Part shown: positions 45,842 through 58,268 of the stretch, piece after piece
Layout of the letters: the number at the start of each line of letters is the position of its first letter
Position numbering within the stretch: position 1 is the stretch's first letter
NCBI RefSeq assembly: GCF_026210795.1
Contig: NC_089438.1
Span: 4,361,501 to 4,425,500, forward strand
Source: Rhizophagus irregularis
Lineage: Eukaryota; Glomeromycota; Glomeromycetes; Glomerales; Glomeraceae
Length of the DNA: 64,000 nucleotides
Reading direction: 5' to 3'
Made by a program: the position numbers and the translations under genes
Notes under the pieces: model-generated
Seen by the model: the letters and a program-made list of their open reading frames with translations, nothing else
The model's database searches: none
What the model was told of the DNA's origin: nothing

Positions 45842-48800
45842 TTGTTATTTAAAAAATTGTTTTACTGGAAAAAAAAATTTATTTTTTTCTAGACAATTTT
45901 TTTAACAAAATTTTTTTTTTATTTTTTATTTTATCATGAATGAAGCTTCTAAAAGAAATATTTTAACCAAAAGTAGAAATTACAACAAAAAAAATTTTTT
46001 CGGTCCGTATTATTTCCGATGCACTGATCTGCAATTCTGCATCCAATTTCCAATTGGTCATCTAAAGCGGAGTGGTTTTGGCCGGCATTACGGCATTAAG
46101 AAATTACACTTGTGACAAATAATTAAAACGACATGTGACAAATATATTTACTATATCCGCTATAAATAAATGTTAATTTTTTCTATAATAAAAAAAAAAT
46201 AACAAAATTAAACTTGTTTATTTACTCACATTAAGATTACAAACATTTTTATCAGCATTTTGCTCCAAAATAATTAGTGTTTTCTTTCTACTAGCAAATA
46301 AAATAGGATTATGAGCATGTTCTTGTTCAACATTATAACTTGATAATGTAAACAATCATGATGCAGGAAATTTCTCCCTATATAAGAAGTCGATCTGTAT
46401 TTTGCATTTTATTTTTTTCCGTAAAAGGCTCATATTTCCGGAATTAATAACCTAATATCACGGAATTTATTTAATAATTTACATTTTCCGTGAATGGGTC
46501 CGTGAAAGGCTCATTTTTACAGAATTTTACAGAAATAACGGATAAAATTTTTTTATAGGGTCTAATTTAAAATTTTATATTTTTTTAGATAATAATTTTT
46601 TCTGCAACTCATATAATTTTCCTTCATCCACTCAAGCTATACATAGAAAGGTAGAATGAGTCAAAAATCATGTAGATCGCTTCCATTTGTGGATAAAGTC
46701 GACCAGTATTACATAGTGCCGGCCCTGAAGAAATGCGTAGAGCTAATAGTAAATGTGTGTCGATCTCCCTTTATAACTTGGTCCTACTTACATCATAATT
46801 CCTTTTTGAATAAAACTACCCCTGCTCATTTCCTTTTGTACAGTATTTGTATCCCCCTTTTTTGCAAATCAATTTTTGTAAACGTGATTTATATTTACTG
46901 ACTTCAACGGGTTCGTTTACCTAGTATAATTTGTGACTTGTCAAATAGTAGGTGCTAACGAGAAAAGTATTTAAATTGAATATTTTGACAAATTATTTTC
47001 TATATAGATTATCTTTTGTTACTTATATTTACTATATGTTAAAACATAAACCGTCTATTATATTTATTTCTTTTAGTTTATTTTATGTGTTTAATTTCTT
47101 AATAATGTATGTTTGATAAACTATGCATGTTAGGGTTATGTTTATCTAATCATCGGTATGAGTATTTTGATCATTAACTGTTAATTTGGTAACTTACCGA
47201 TAAATGTCATGGAAAATCATTTTTCATAAGTATCTGAGATTTTTTAGCAGCAAAAATCCTATTCGTCCCCGGCCACTTTGTTAAATTTTTCATGGTTACT
47301 CTGGGTACTCTGGGGCAGTCCTTGATAATCTATTTTTTTAGGTTCAACTTGCTAGTTTCTTATTTTATTTTAAAAAGTAAAAGTGTCATTAATATTTTAT
47401 TAATTTTGTTCCTGGACAATTTGTCCCACTTTTTAATTATCTTAATTCTGGTCGGAATTATTTAAGAAATTGTCTTTAATCCTGGCCGGAATTATGTTAG
47501 CCTTTAAGTAGCACAAACGCTAATGTCATGCGATTTTAACTTGGTTAACGTGACCAGTGACTCACGTGCAGTATCATAATTGGGTTACTTAATTTGTGAT
47601 CATGTGCTTCCGGTACTTCCGGAGAATACTACAGTACATAGCAGACATGAAAAAAAAAAATAATTTAGTTCTTACTATATTTTGTAAAAACGGAGTTGAT
47701 CTTTTTTGATGGGTGCCGGTGCCTTGCCAATAATTATACCGTACAATCTTGGACTATAGCGACCTTGTTCAGCCATTGTTCTTACGAAAAGGTCGGGTCG
47801 TATTGGGTTTCAATATTGGTATTCGGGTTTGATAGATCATAGTTTAGTTTTATACTAATCTTCTAGTATGTGTTAAAATGTATATCTATATAATTAAACA
47901 TGCAGGAAATTTATTTTTGGCTTTACAGTTATGCATGATTTATGAGATACGTGACGTAACTCAACAAATGAATATAACCATGTACCGTAAAATTTGCTTT
48001 TTTAGTAAACATATTATTAAATAATTTATTACCATTCAAATAATTATTAGTTGAAGTAGTGAAAATAATCCACTTCAATATTTGTAAAATTTTTTTATAA
48101 AATAAGTGTAAATTTCCGCCACTCACATATTTTCATACCGTGAAAGTAGAAGTTTCATATGATCTAAAACTTTTAGATCAATAATCAGATTTTTTTTTAC
48201 GTCATATTTATACTATCAATATATTATATTATTTCCAAAATTCAGACTGGCAAACTATACGTGGTGTAAATTATACGTGTAACGAGAAACCATCGCAGTG
48301 ATCGCACGAGTCAATTTCAAACTCAATTTCTCTTAAATAAATATTATGCAAAGTTACATACACTTTCACTCTTTTTAACTTTCAATGTATTTAACTCACA
48401 TTCTAATTGGAAAAATTCGATTTTTAACCATAAAATTTATTTGATAATTTATTTCGTTAACAAAAGTAATGGAAATTAACGCAAATGATTTAGCGATATT
48501 TTACAATTTCTGATTTGTTGTATCTCGATTTACCACATATGGATATATCCTCTTTCATTTTAAATAAAAGTAATCATTATAGAATATTGATAATTCGTTA
48601 TGCATATTTATATATCCCATTCATCTTTAATAATATTTTTACATATAAAGTCAAGAATATTAAAAGTAAGATATTTTATTTTAAAATTTTTTACATAAAG
48701 ATATATTAACTCTTCGTTTGAGAAATTTTAAACATTATTTAGACAGAAGAATATTTCAATATAGAACCAATAATTTTAATAATTTTTTTTTTTTACTATT

Positions 48801-49396
48801 TACAAAATATATAATTTCTTATAAATATTACTCTTTCAAAAAATATTTAAAAATAGATAATTATAATAATACTTTTATTTCCATTTTCGAATTTCGGAAA
48901 TTATAAGTAAACAAAAAAAAAAAAACGGTCCGAATCCTGTGTAACACTTTGAATCCAAACAGTAAACAAACGAAAATAAATCGGTCGATTAAAGATTAAT
49001 GGTGTAACAAATTAGGAAACGTAACACAAAATATTCTTTGAAAGCATAAAGGAAATTTGTATCAATTTATGGGGCTTTGAAAAATTACCAATCTGGTAAT
49101 TATTATTTGTTTACCACATAATGACTTTTTATTAAATCATAGTCGTATATACCTTTTTCCGTTAAAAAAGTTTTCATTGTACTACTTGATTTATAATATC
49201 ATTGCTTCCTAAAAAAAATTTTACTTTTTTTTTTAGGTCTTTCGCTTAAAAGGTTTTTTTTTTATAAAAAAAAAAAAAAATCGTCGTCCTTTATAGATAG
49301 ATAAGAACCTAATAATTTGTGATAGATAATAATAATATTTTTAGAACGTACTCTTTGATATATATACAGCAGTATTTCGGATCGGATTAAGTTGAT
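45842..49396. other. Gene-poor intergenic region
   Basis: No gene supported. Contents: a dispersed repeat copy at 46411-46561; the short sequence GAAATGCGTAGAGCTAAT at about 46733 shared with 35888; GC-richer patches at 47260-47600 with CTGG(T/C)CGGAATTA words that recur near 57770; and T/A palindromes around 49230-49280. Open frames at 46656, 48515 and 48718 show only AT-driven composition. Confidence 0.45.
46411..46561. mobile_element. Short dispersed repeat, copy 2
   Basis: Matches 2360-2506 in the same orientation over about 145 bp (CCGTAAAAGGCTCATATTTC, CCGTGAATGGGTCCGTGAAA). The right end reads AAATTTTTTTATAGGGT. The left end is less well preserved than in copy 1. Confidence 0.65.
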
Positions 49397-50187
49397 ATGC
49401 AAATGTCTTCTTACAGAAAAAGGAAATCGAAAATAAACTCTGTGGGTGGAAAAAATACTAAACCGGGAAGTTACACCAATGAAGTAAGAAATACTGTATA
49501 TATAAGTGAAATTTTAATTTCATATTTTTATCATTAATAAATTAAAATTAATACAGGAAGATGCTTTAATTATCAAATTATATGATCAATATATGGGTGA
49601 AACAAATAAGTGGAAGATAATTGCCGTTAAATTATATCGTGGACATAAGAGTATTCGTGAGCGGTAAGTTTATCAAATTATATGTAAATACGGTTATATC
49701 ATATTCGATAGTTTGTATATAATGCTGGCCAAGATTCATCATAGTTGCCGATCAAGAACTACCTTCGCCCGTGTTGCATACATTTTTTCATTCCCTTTTT
49801 TTTTACTTACCTCTATTTTGTATATTATTACATTTAGGTACGTTAATCATCTGGATCCAACTAGTTCGTATATTTTAATTAGATTATTGTTTTGCTCATT
49901 TTTACGTGAAAATCCCGTTAATTATATATAATTTTCATTTAGTTGATCGTTCTGACTTCACGAATGAAGAAAAAAATGAGATTAACAACCTTCAAAATAA
50001 TCCAGAGTATTTTAGAAAGTGGGCAGAAATAGCAAAGAGAATATCAGTAAATAGGAAACAAGGGAGAAGAACAGAATTACAAGTCAAAAATTATTGGAAT
50101 AGTAAAGATCGAACTCAAAAACGTAAAAATAAAAGAAGTTATGAACGTATTCATAACATTATGAATATAAATCATATCGTGAATTAA
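49397..50187 (+). CDS. Small two-repeat Myb/SANT-like DNA-binding protein
   Basis: ATG 49397. Exons 49397-49483, 49557-49663, 49838-49863 (26 nt) and 49943-50187 (TAA); three GT-AG introns with compatible phases (0, 2, 1), giving 154 aa. A basic start (SYRKRKSKINS) is followed by repeat 1 (about 26-73: SYTNEEDALIIKLYDQYM, NKWKIIAVKLY, RERYVNHLDPT) and repeat 2 (about 77-125: DFTNEEKNEINNLQNN, RKWAEIAKRI, GRRTELQVKNYWNSK). The tryptophan spacing and the NHLDPT-IDRSDFTNEE linker are those of R2R3 Myb domains, with aromatic substitutions at the first Trp of both repeats. Likely nuclear DNA binding. A TATATATAC box lies about 35 bp upstream. No effector domain, so it is nearly a bare DNA-binding module. 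Confidence 0.8.
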
Positions 50188-51644
50188 ATTTATTATACAT
50201 ATAAAAATTATCATCATCAAAGATTGAAAAGTTAATTTCTTCTATAAACATATCTAGAATATACTGTACTGTACATCATCATTAAAAGGATTATTTAGAC
50301 GAATATAAATAAAAATATAAAATTTATAATATAATCTTAAAATTTTAATGGTAAAATGTTATATGATTTTAACGTTGAATGCACAAATAATTTTATAACC
50401 GGATTAAACACAGCATCAGTTACCGTACCGCACAACCGTACAACCGTACTATGACAATGAAAAATGGATTATTAAGATGGTGATCATCGGTTAAAACGGT
50501 TAACGATAATCCGTTCCAATCAATCAATCACTAAACGTCAAATAGTTCTTCCTGTTTAAGAAATTTTATAATAATCTACGTCGCACCAAGTGTCATTCAT
50601 GACTTTTATAATCTACATTCATAATTATATTGTGTCCGAAAACTTTTGTTTATTTATTTCTCGGTTTCTTTGTCTAGAAAACTCCAATTCAATAAGCATT
50701 TTTAAAATGTTTGCATTTAATGTGCATAATAACATTACTACTCCTGTCATAAGAACACTAATTTTTATAAGAAATAAAAACATTAAATAATTTTTACGTA
50801 ATTATAATTCATTTATTATTTTCATGAAGAATAGTACCGAAATTTAGACAGGAATTTCTGCTGTTATTCCTATCCCCAAATAATTCTAATTTTTTTTTAT
50901 TTGCAAAATTTAATTATTAGTTTCGCTTATTTTATCAGTGAAAAGCAATTTCAATATACAGTATACGGTATACGAGTAGTTTCTGAGGAAAAATATTTAT
51001 TTACCATTGTATGTTTCATTTGTGTAATTATAAGATAAACCAATTAAATGTTGAGAATTTTTTGTACAATCAAAGACTAATTTTAGAAATATAGGGGTTT
51101 GTTTATCTTATAATACTTGTAGTACCTAAATTCCTTTAACAGTTTTTTTTTTCATATTGTGAAAATAAGGCTAATATTACGTTATATAACTTTATTTGAA
51201 TTTAAATATTTCAAAGTGTCACCTTTCAGAAAAAAGGATTCTCATTCTATCTTTTTCAAAAAAAGATAATGATGATGGTGAAATTAGGAGCGTTGCTTTC
51301 ACCAAGGAAGGTACGAATTACATTAGTGGATATTTTATTACCTTTTCTTTTTTAATATTAAATAAATTATATAGAAGGATCATTTAATAATCAATTTATA
51401 TGTTATTCATTTGAATGAATTATTAAATGGAAAATAAATTAAAATGAGATCACAGACGGCGGAAGTATTCATGACGGTAGGTTATTACAAAAATAATATT
51501 ATATCAAAAATAATATTTTACTTATTGCTGAATTTTTTATTCATTCTAAATATATTATCCAACTAGTTTGCATTTTTTTTTCTAATTAATTACTTTTTTT
51601 TATTCGTTAATTGTTTATTATTGATTTATTAAATTTCTTTTATA
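50188..51644. other. Intergenic between the Myb gene and its relic
   Basis: No gene supported. The short frame at 51196-51387 ends near sequence that may be upstream debris of the Myb relic, but no Myb motif is seen in it. The open frame at 50590-50790 lacks coding features. Confidence 0.4.
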
Positions 51645-51870
51645 GTTGATAAATCTAAACTAACAATTTAAGAAAAAATAGCAATTGATGAATTTAATTC
51701 TAGTTATTTCTAAGAAACGGGCAGATATAGCCAAGAAGTATAATTAAATAGGAAAGAGGAAAGAAGAACGGAAACTCAAGTTAAAAATTATTGTATTGTA
51801 AAAGATAGCAACAAAAGAAAAAAAAATTATGAAACATATTAATATTATAAGAAATCTCTTGAATTAAATT
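51645..51870 (+). pseudogene. Decayed Myb repeat copy
   Basis: After TTTTATAG at 51645 the sequence mirrors the last exon of the Myb gene: VDKSKLT, then a stop, then LNRKEERRTETQVKNY where the functional copy has VNRKQGRRTELQVKNY, followed by stops and a 3' tail (AATCTCTTGAATTAAATTTG). No upstream repeat 1 exon could be found. Clearly a pseudogene. Confidence 0.65.
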
Positions 51871-53529
51871 TGACATTTATAAAATAGTTCATTTAAAAAA
51901 ATTTTTTTTCGAATCAATTATATCGCTTATTAGAACAGAATATAAAATCAGGTGCAGACAAAACTTTACCTAATAGTTGTACCATTTTTTTCAGTCATAA
52001 TTTCAGTCAGTATCTAAAAAAGGTGATAAATTTTCAACCCGCATTATCTGAAAAGGAAAGATTTACATGATTTCTTTTCTTTTCGTATTGTATATATTTG
52101 ATATTTCAGGGACCTCTTAAACTACAAATTTAGTATTTTTGTACCATATTATTCGTGTCCAATTTAACTGCTCTGGATAGATAATCTCAATTAGATAAAT
52201 AAATAATACCGGTAGGTTGATAAAAATTATCTTGTTGGACCAATTATAAAAAAATTTGTTTTTAGCCGTTTAAAATCGCTATATACCGTAAAAAAAAAAA
52301 AATATTTATTTGTTAACATCATCACTTATTTTGATATTTAATAAAATATAAGTCTCATTTTCAAAAAGAAATTACTGAAAAAAAAAATATTGGATTTTAA
52401 TTAAATATAAAAAACAATTAAAAGTGTACGTGTTTCCTGTCACACTAACTAGGATTTTAATTCTGTCCGATATGATTATATACAAATAGAAAAATTACTT
52501 TTTTTTTAATATAATATAATTACTATTTACTAATAACAAAAACTCTATCTTTTCGATCGTTTAACCAAAAATTTTATGATCAAAAAAATAACAAAAATTC
52601 ATACAAAAATTTATTATTTTGAGTCTCTCTTTATTAAAACCAAAGTTTTGTCATTTTTTCTCATTGTAGGTTATATATATTTTTTGAATTTTCCTTTTTT
52701 TGGAAAATAGAAAAATGTCGACTAAAGATGTTTTACACAAAAAGTCAAAAAGTTGAAATATTTTGGAAAAACAATAAAAAAGCCCAAGCTTTTTTTTTTA
52801 AATAAAAGTTCAACAAGAGTGTTAAATGTCAGTGCGATAAATTAAGGTTGGTCGCCGTAAGTAATAATTATGGCATTTCAGATTACGATTTGGACTTCTA
52901 CCCTTAGGTTGACGTGCCGTATTGAAATTATGCTTAATTTCAGCCAAGTTCATAATGCCAGTTTAATTTTCGCATTATATCATGTGATGTTATCTGAATT
53001 CCAATAAAATCGTGAAACGTCTGAAACGAGTTACCCTAAGGTTACACATCAATTTCCAAAATGGAAATTTAATTGTCAATCACTTAGTATTATTCAAGTC
53101 ACATGACACATTATTTATGACACAAAAGTTGCAACTTTACGGCAAATATGTTACAACTATTACGGTAACCATTGCTAACAATAATGCTTTTTATGTGGTA
53201 ATGATGATGGTTATATAACCTTAAAGTTTTGATGAGGAGAAATTTTCAATCTTTGGAGACGGCTGCGGGTGGAGAGCGACCATAAATAAGAATGTTGTGA
53301 ATGTTGTGATGATTGATTAAATAGATAGTGGAACGGTAACAGATGTTGTGCGCTCCACCTTGCAGATCCTTAGATTAAGAATGATAAGAACGAAAAAATA
53401 ATTTAATATTCTGAAAAAATTCTATTGTCAAATAGGAAGATTTTGATTTGTAACTGAGGAACTTTTTCTGGATGTATGGTAATACTTATAGTTTTTAAAA
53501 TTATAAAACAAAAACATTGGGAATTTTAT
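51871..53529. other. Intergenic
   Basis: No gene supported. 52850-53220 is somewhat more GC-rich (CCTTAGGTTGACGTGCCG, GTTACCCTAAGGTTACACA) but the open frame at 53012-53218 has no recognisable features. Confidence 0.4.
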
Positions 53530-53911
53530 ATTAGTATGTAATGTATGTAGTGCTTTATTATTCATTTTTTTAGTCTACATTGTTGAAAAGTGTAGCATTT
53601 GTATATCTTAATGAACTTCAATAAAGGGAGAAATTAAAAAAAAAATGATTTTAAACTATCATTCATATAATGACAATCTCTTTTTTTTTCTTTTGTACAC
53701 GTACATTGATTTGCATAAATTTAGGTAGTACAATGTTGCTTTATGTACTGTAACATTCACTTTGGTTACATATTACTTTTTTAATATGTATAACTATGGA
53801 GTTGAAACACTGGTTCAACCTTTCTTTCTTACTTACTTTCTTTTTTTTATTTAAAAAAAATTAATAATATATTTATAAAAAAAAATTTAAAGTCTTATAA
53901 CATATTTCATT
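53530..53911 (+). promoter_or_regulatory. Duplicated kinase promoter block (copy before 53912)
   Basis: Matches the block before kinases 21044 and 60421: GAAAAGTGTAGCATTTGTAT, CTTCAATAAAGGGAGAAATT, GTACAATGTTGCTTTATGTA, CACTTTGGTTACA and CATATTTCATT-ATG. It diverges from the other copies upstream of about 53530. Inferred regulatory role. Confidence 0.5.
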
Positions 53912-56203
53912 ATGTCATATAGTAAAAATAAATCAATTAATAATGCACTTAAGAGATCATATGCATTAATGGATTCAAATGTTCGTAATAGTGCACACAA
54001 AAGTCATGAATTTAGAAAACAAACAATTCTTAATGATGAATCACTTACGGAAAATGAAAAATCTGAAGCAATAAAAATACTAACTAAAACTTATGATCAT
54101 AACAAATTTATTTCAAATAAAGGAACAAGAAGAATTTGTGAAAATTGTAACCAAGAATGTTTAGCTACAACATATTGTGAATATTGTGTTCGAAATTATT
54201 TAATAGTAAAATTTTCAAATTGGACATCTGGAAATAATGATATTGATAATTTAATACAAGAATGTCAAATGAAAACAGTTGCTCCAGATTTAATACCAGA
54301 ATGGATTCCATATAATAGTCTTAAAAATATTAAATATCTAACAAAAGGTGGATTTTCAGAAATTTATACAGCAACATGGATTAATGGAAGATATGATGAA
54401 TGGGATTCTATAAAACAACAATTAAAAAGATTTGAAAAACAAAAAGTTGTACTTAAAAAATTAGAAAATGTTGAAAATGCAAGTCAAAGTTGGTTTGAAG
54501 AGGTTTGAATTTAAAATATTTTAAATTTCATTAATAATATATATCTTAAATTTTAATTATATTTTTAATTTATAGGCTAAATCACATTTAAAAATAAGCA
54601 ATAAATGGAGTAATATTGTCCAATGTTTTGGATTAACACAAGATCCATCAAATGGAAATTATATGCTTGTAATGAATAAATGTAATATGGATTTAAGAAA
54701 ATATTTACAACAAAATCATAATCAACTTACATGGAAGGAAAGAATTCAAATTATTACTAGTATAACTATTGCACTTAGAAGGATTCATTATGAAAATGCA
54801 ATTCATAGAGATTTGCATTCCGGAAATATATTATTTAAAACAAAATTTTCTATTAGTGATCTTGGATTTTGTGGACCAGCAGATAAACCATTAAAAAGTA
54901 TATATGGAAACCTTCCTTATATAGCACCTGAGGTTATTATTGGAAAAGAACAATCTTTTAAATCTGATGTTTATAGTATTGCAATGCTTATGTGGGAAGT
55001 TTCGTCAGGAGAACCACCATTTAATAATTACGAACATGATTATGATCTTGCAATGAATATTGTTAATGGTATAAGACCAAAAATTGTACCAGGAACTCCT
55101 TTAGAATATAAAAATTTAATGAAACAATGTTGGGATGCTGATCCATCAAAAAGACCTGATATTCGTACACTTCGGGATAAAATAATGGAAATTAATTTAT
55201 TTTATCAAAGAACAAATGAATCATTAACTCAACCAGAAGAAAATAATAATTTTGAAATGAAAAATTGTACTAGCAGTAGCAAACTATTTACAAGTAGACT
55301 TCATCAATTTGACAATCTTCATGAACCAAGAAATGCGACAGAAGGTATTTATTGATATATTAACATTTTTGTTAGTTGCTTAAAAGGTATATTTAATTAA
55401 TAATGTTTATTTTTTTATTTAAATAATAATAGAAGAACAAGAAGGTACAAATTAGATAAAATATATAATTTTAATTTATAAAAATTAAGGGTAATATGTT
55501 AATTTTTTTATAGCATTTCATAGTAATAAATCATATGATTTTTATATTCCAAATAATAGTAAGTGCAATTGCATTTATATGTCTTATATTATATAATGAA
55601 GTGTTATTGACTCATATTGCTTTTTTTTTAGTTGATGATTTTAATAAATCAAATAGTAAGAAAAATAGTACTTCAAAAATGAGTACCATATTTAAAGGTA
55701 ATTAAATATTTTATTTTGAAATAAGCAAATGAATGAGTAACTTATATTTAAATTAATTAGTTGGCAGTAAAAAGTTATCCAATATATTTAAAAGAAGTTC
55801 AAAAAATGGCAAGTAAAGTGATTAAGAGTATGTCAATTTTATTATAATTTTTTAATATAAATATGATATAATTTTTTTTAGATATTCAAAGTAATTATAA
55901 GATTGAAACAATGCAACAGCAAACAATGAATCATCATATTAAAGATAATGGTATGTAAATAATTTTTATAATAATTACTTTATAGTATTTTTTTTCGTTG
56001 ATTTTTAATTTAATACATTATATATTTGATAGACGAAGATGAGATGTATAGCAATCCAAATCTTCATTCCGAAGAACAAGATGAATTGGAACTTCCTGAA
56101 AGTAAGAATTATTTTTAAAATGTTTAAAATTTATCTCTTAAATTACCAAATATATATATAGTATAATTTAACGTAATATATTTTCTTTATTTTAGATGTT
56201 TAG
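53912..56203 (+). CDS. TKL-type protein kinase, fully in-frame microexon-family member
   Basis: ATG 53912 (MSYSKN). Exons 53912-54502, 54576-55344, microexon 55433-55444, 55514-55558, 55632-55697, 55761-55808, 55882-55950, 56033-56101, 56196-56203 (TAG); all junctions keep frame, total 558 aa. Features: RICENCNQECLATTYCEYC; LTKGGFSEIYTATW; VVLKKL; AIHRDLHSGN; SDLGFCG; IAPEV; KQCWDADPSKRPDI (kinase C-lobe Arg). The tail reads acidic (LHSEEQDELELPE). The intron after 55808 starts with GCAAGT, a GC-AG intron; the same site in 21044 is GTAAGT. This copy is the best template for the family. Likely cytoplasmic signalling kinase; partners unknown. Confidence 0.9.
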
Positions 56204-57129
56204 AAGAATTATATAAACTGAATTAGATAACATTATTATACCTGATTTTGTTACTTAGCATAAATTATTTAAACACTATGACTTGGTTAAATTTTCTACA
56301 AGATTCTTATTTTGTAATTTGAATAATTTATTTTTTTTATTTTTTATTTGTTTTTTATCTTTGTATTATTTATATTAGTAAAATATTCTTTTTGTGTAAA
56401 CTGAGCATATATTTATTAAATAAATTTATAGTATATTTTTAAATGTAAAATTTTATAGCATGGCCATATTATTCACACAAGAAAATATTAAATATAAATA
56501 GCTAACTACAGTGATCGTTAATAAATTTCTTTGCCGGAATTGTCAGAATTATCATAATTTTGGATCCAAATCGCATGATATACTACTATGTATCCATCAC
56601 AGCCGCATTTCGGTAATCTAACTAACCAATAAATTTATTTAAATTTAAAAGGAAAAGGGTTTAAATTAAATTAAATTATATATATTATATTATAATTTTT
56701 TTTATAAATAATTAATTTATGAGTATTGCTAATTTTAACTGGGGGGATAATTCCTCCCCCCCTAAAAATTTAAAAAAAATAAACTTTTTTTATGAAATAT
56801 ATAAAATAAATATAATTGGATATTAATTGCATAAAAATTTGGCAATTCTTGGTTTTAAAAAGAATTTTTACCATGAAAAATACAATTTAACTATAAAAAT
56901 CAAAATTATGTATTTTTCTCAAAACCATCTGAACAACTACCTTTTTTAACTTAATAAAACCTTTTCTTCTCATAAATTTACATATAATCTTATTCTTAGA
57001 TTACTATGCAAGTCAATATTTTAGTTAAAAATTGAAATAAAGGGAGAGGGGAGGAAAATTCCCCTAGGTTAAGTTTAGTAATTCTCTTAATTTATAATAA
57101 AATTTTTACTTCAAATCGGGCGTCCTTAA
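56204..57129. repeat. Kinase 3' flank repeat and AT-rich spacer
   Basis: 56204-56720 resembles the flank after kinase 60421 (63006-63500): AAACACTATGACTTG, ACAAGAAAATATTAAATATA, CAGTGATCGTTAATAAA and ATCACAGCCGCAT. 56740-56775 and 57040-57065 contain short G/C runs (GGGGGGATAATTCC, GGGAGAGGGGAGG). No gene. Confidence 0.5.
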
Positions 57130-57259
57130 CGTACAGTAAAGGTGTACAATATTAACGCACAAACTGCCCCAAGTTTAGGAGTTATTCACTTGCACGTGAT
57201 AGCGTTAACGTTAACTCCGGCCAGTTCGTACATTAATATCGTACACCCCCACTGTACAT
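57130..57259. mobile_element. 130-bp MITE with TTAA target duplication
   Basis: Inverted ends of about 40 bp: left CGTACAGTAAAGGTGTACAA and, read inward from the right, ATGTACAGTGGGGGTGTACG, both continuing into a TATTAA block and AACTGCC/AACTGGCC. TTAA flanks both sides (57126-57129 and 57260-57263). TTAA duplication is the signature of piggyBac-type transposition. No coding sequence. Confidence 0.7.
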
Positions 57260-57399
57260 TTAAGGAATCCCCTTCAAATCATTGGGGGGTGATGGCCAGA
57301 ATTGTCAATTTTTACCGGCACTATATTTTTTTAATGCTGGTCGATCGTCATAATTTCAGTCACCGGTGATCATCATCCCCGGTGATAGTTAGAAAAATT

Positions 57400-57655
57400 C
57401 TTATTTGAAATGATAAATGGATGGATAACTTATATATATAAAAGTATTTGGCAAATAAATAAGTTGATTAAAATATTTAAAAGAGGATCAAAAAATAGCA
57501 AGTAAATTGTTATTATATTAATTCTATTATAATCTATCAAATAATAAAAATGATTTAATTAAATTTATTAGATATTTTTAGATGATTACAAAAGGGAAAG
57601 ATTACAATAGCAATCGAATAAATATCAATATTAAGGATCATGATGAATTAGAGGT
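57400..57655 (+). pseudogene. Kinase tail-exon relic
   Basis: AAAATATTTAAAAGAGGATC around 57470-57500, followed by AAAAAATAGCAAGTAAAT, corresponds to the sixth tail exon and its donor in 53912. GATGATTACAAAAGGGAAAG to AAGGATCATGATG (57588-57645) corresponds to the following exon. No catalytic exons are near. The relic ends at a GC-rich block. Confidence 0.6.
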
Positions 57656-57750
57656 TTGCAAACGGGACCTGGAACCCGGAAACCCTAACCCGGGCCGGCA
57701 AATTTTCTTCAAAATTCACCCGGGCTGGGTCCGGGCCGGCACATGAATTT
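57655..57750. repeat. GC-rich CCCGG/GGCCGG low-complexity block
   Basis: An abrupt GC-rich patch in very AT-rich surroundings, made of CCCGGAAACCC, CCCGGGCCGGC and GGGTCCGGGCCGG words. A shorter relative (GGGTCGGGTTGGGGTCG) is at about 29975. Origin unknown; the edges coincide with the end of the kinase relic. Confidence 0.6.
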
Positions 57751-58096
57751 TCGTTAAACCCGGATTTTAGTAATTCTGGCCAAAATCGTCTTAATTCCGG
57801 CCGAAATTAAACTAGCCAAAATTAAGTTGGCCAATTTTTTTGTTTTTACAACAAAATGATATAATAAAAGTCCGGGCTTGATCGTAATTCTGGACAAACG
57901 CATGATGGCAAGATGCGTTTCCTCTTATCTAATAACTTTTTATTATACATTTAAAGGTTTAAAATTAGACTAAAATGTATAATATTTTATTATATCAACA
58001 ATTTTGAAAAATTTACATTATAATCTCCTATAACTCCTATATCATCTTTCAATTTCATTAGCTTGATCAAAATATAACTAAAATTCAAACCTTGTA

Positions 58097-58268
58097 TCAG
58101 TCCAGACTGAAGAAGGAGGAGGACATCCGATTTACCACCAATTTTTCTACTAATAATTTTACGATTAGATAATCATAATCTCGTAACGACTTGTAAGGAA
58201 TTTTCTTGAGAAAATGGTTGAAAATATTTATTGATAAAAATGACGGTGATATACAACATCTTGTATTA
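58097..58268 (-). pseudogene. Histidine kinase HATPase fragment, second copy
   Basis: DNA and minus-strand peptide (CISPSFLSINIFNHFLKK) resemble the HATPase fragment at 33290-33370 (CGIPPSFLSISMFQPFSQ). It is cut at 58268 by the 886-bp TIR element; similarity to the other copy resumes weakly after 59156 (ATTTTGTAC(A/T)CCTGCA). Confidence 0.45.

Noticed and set aside
57655-57750. Telomere-like TTAGGG within the GC-rich block
   Set aside because: Only one CCCTAA occurs among degenerate CCCGG words; there is no array.
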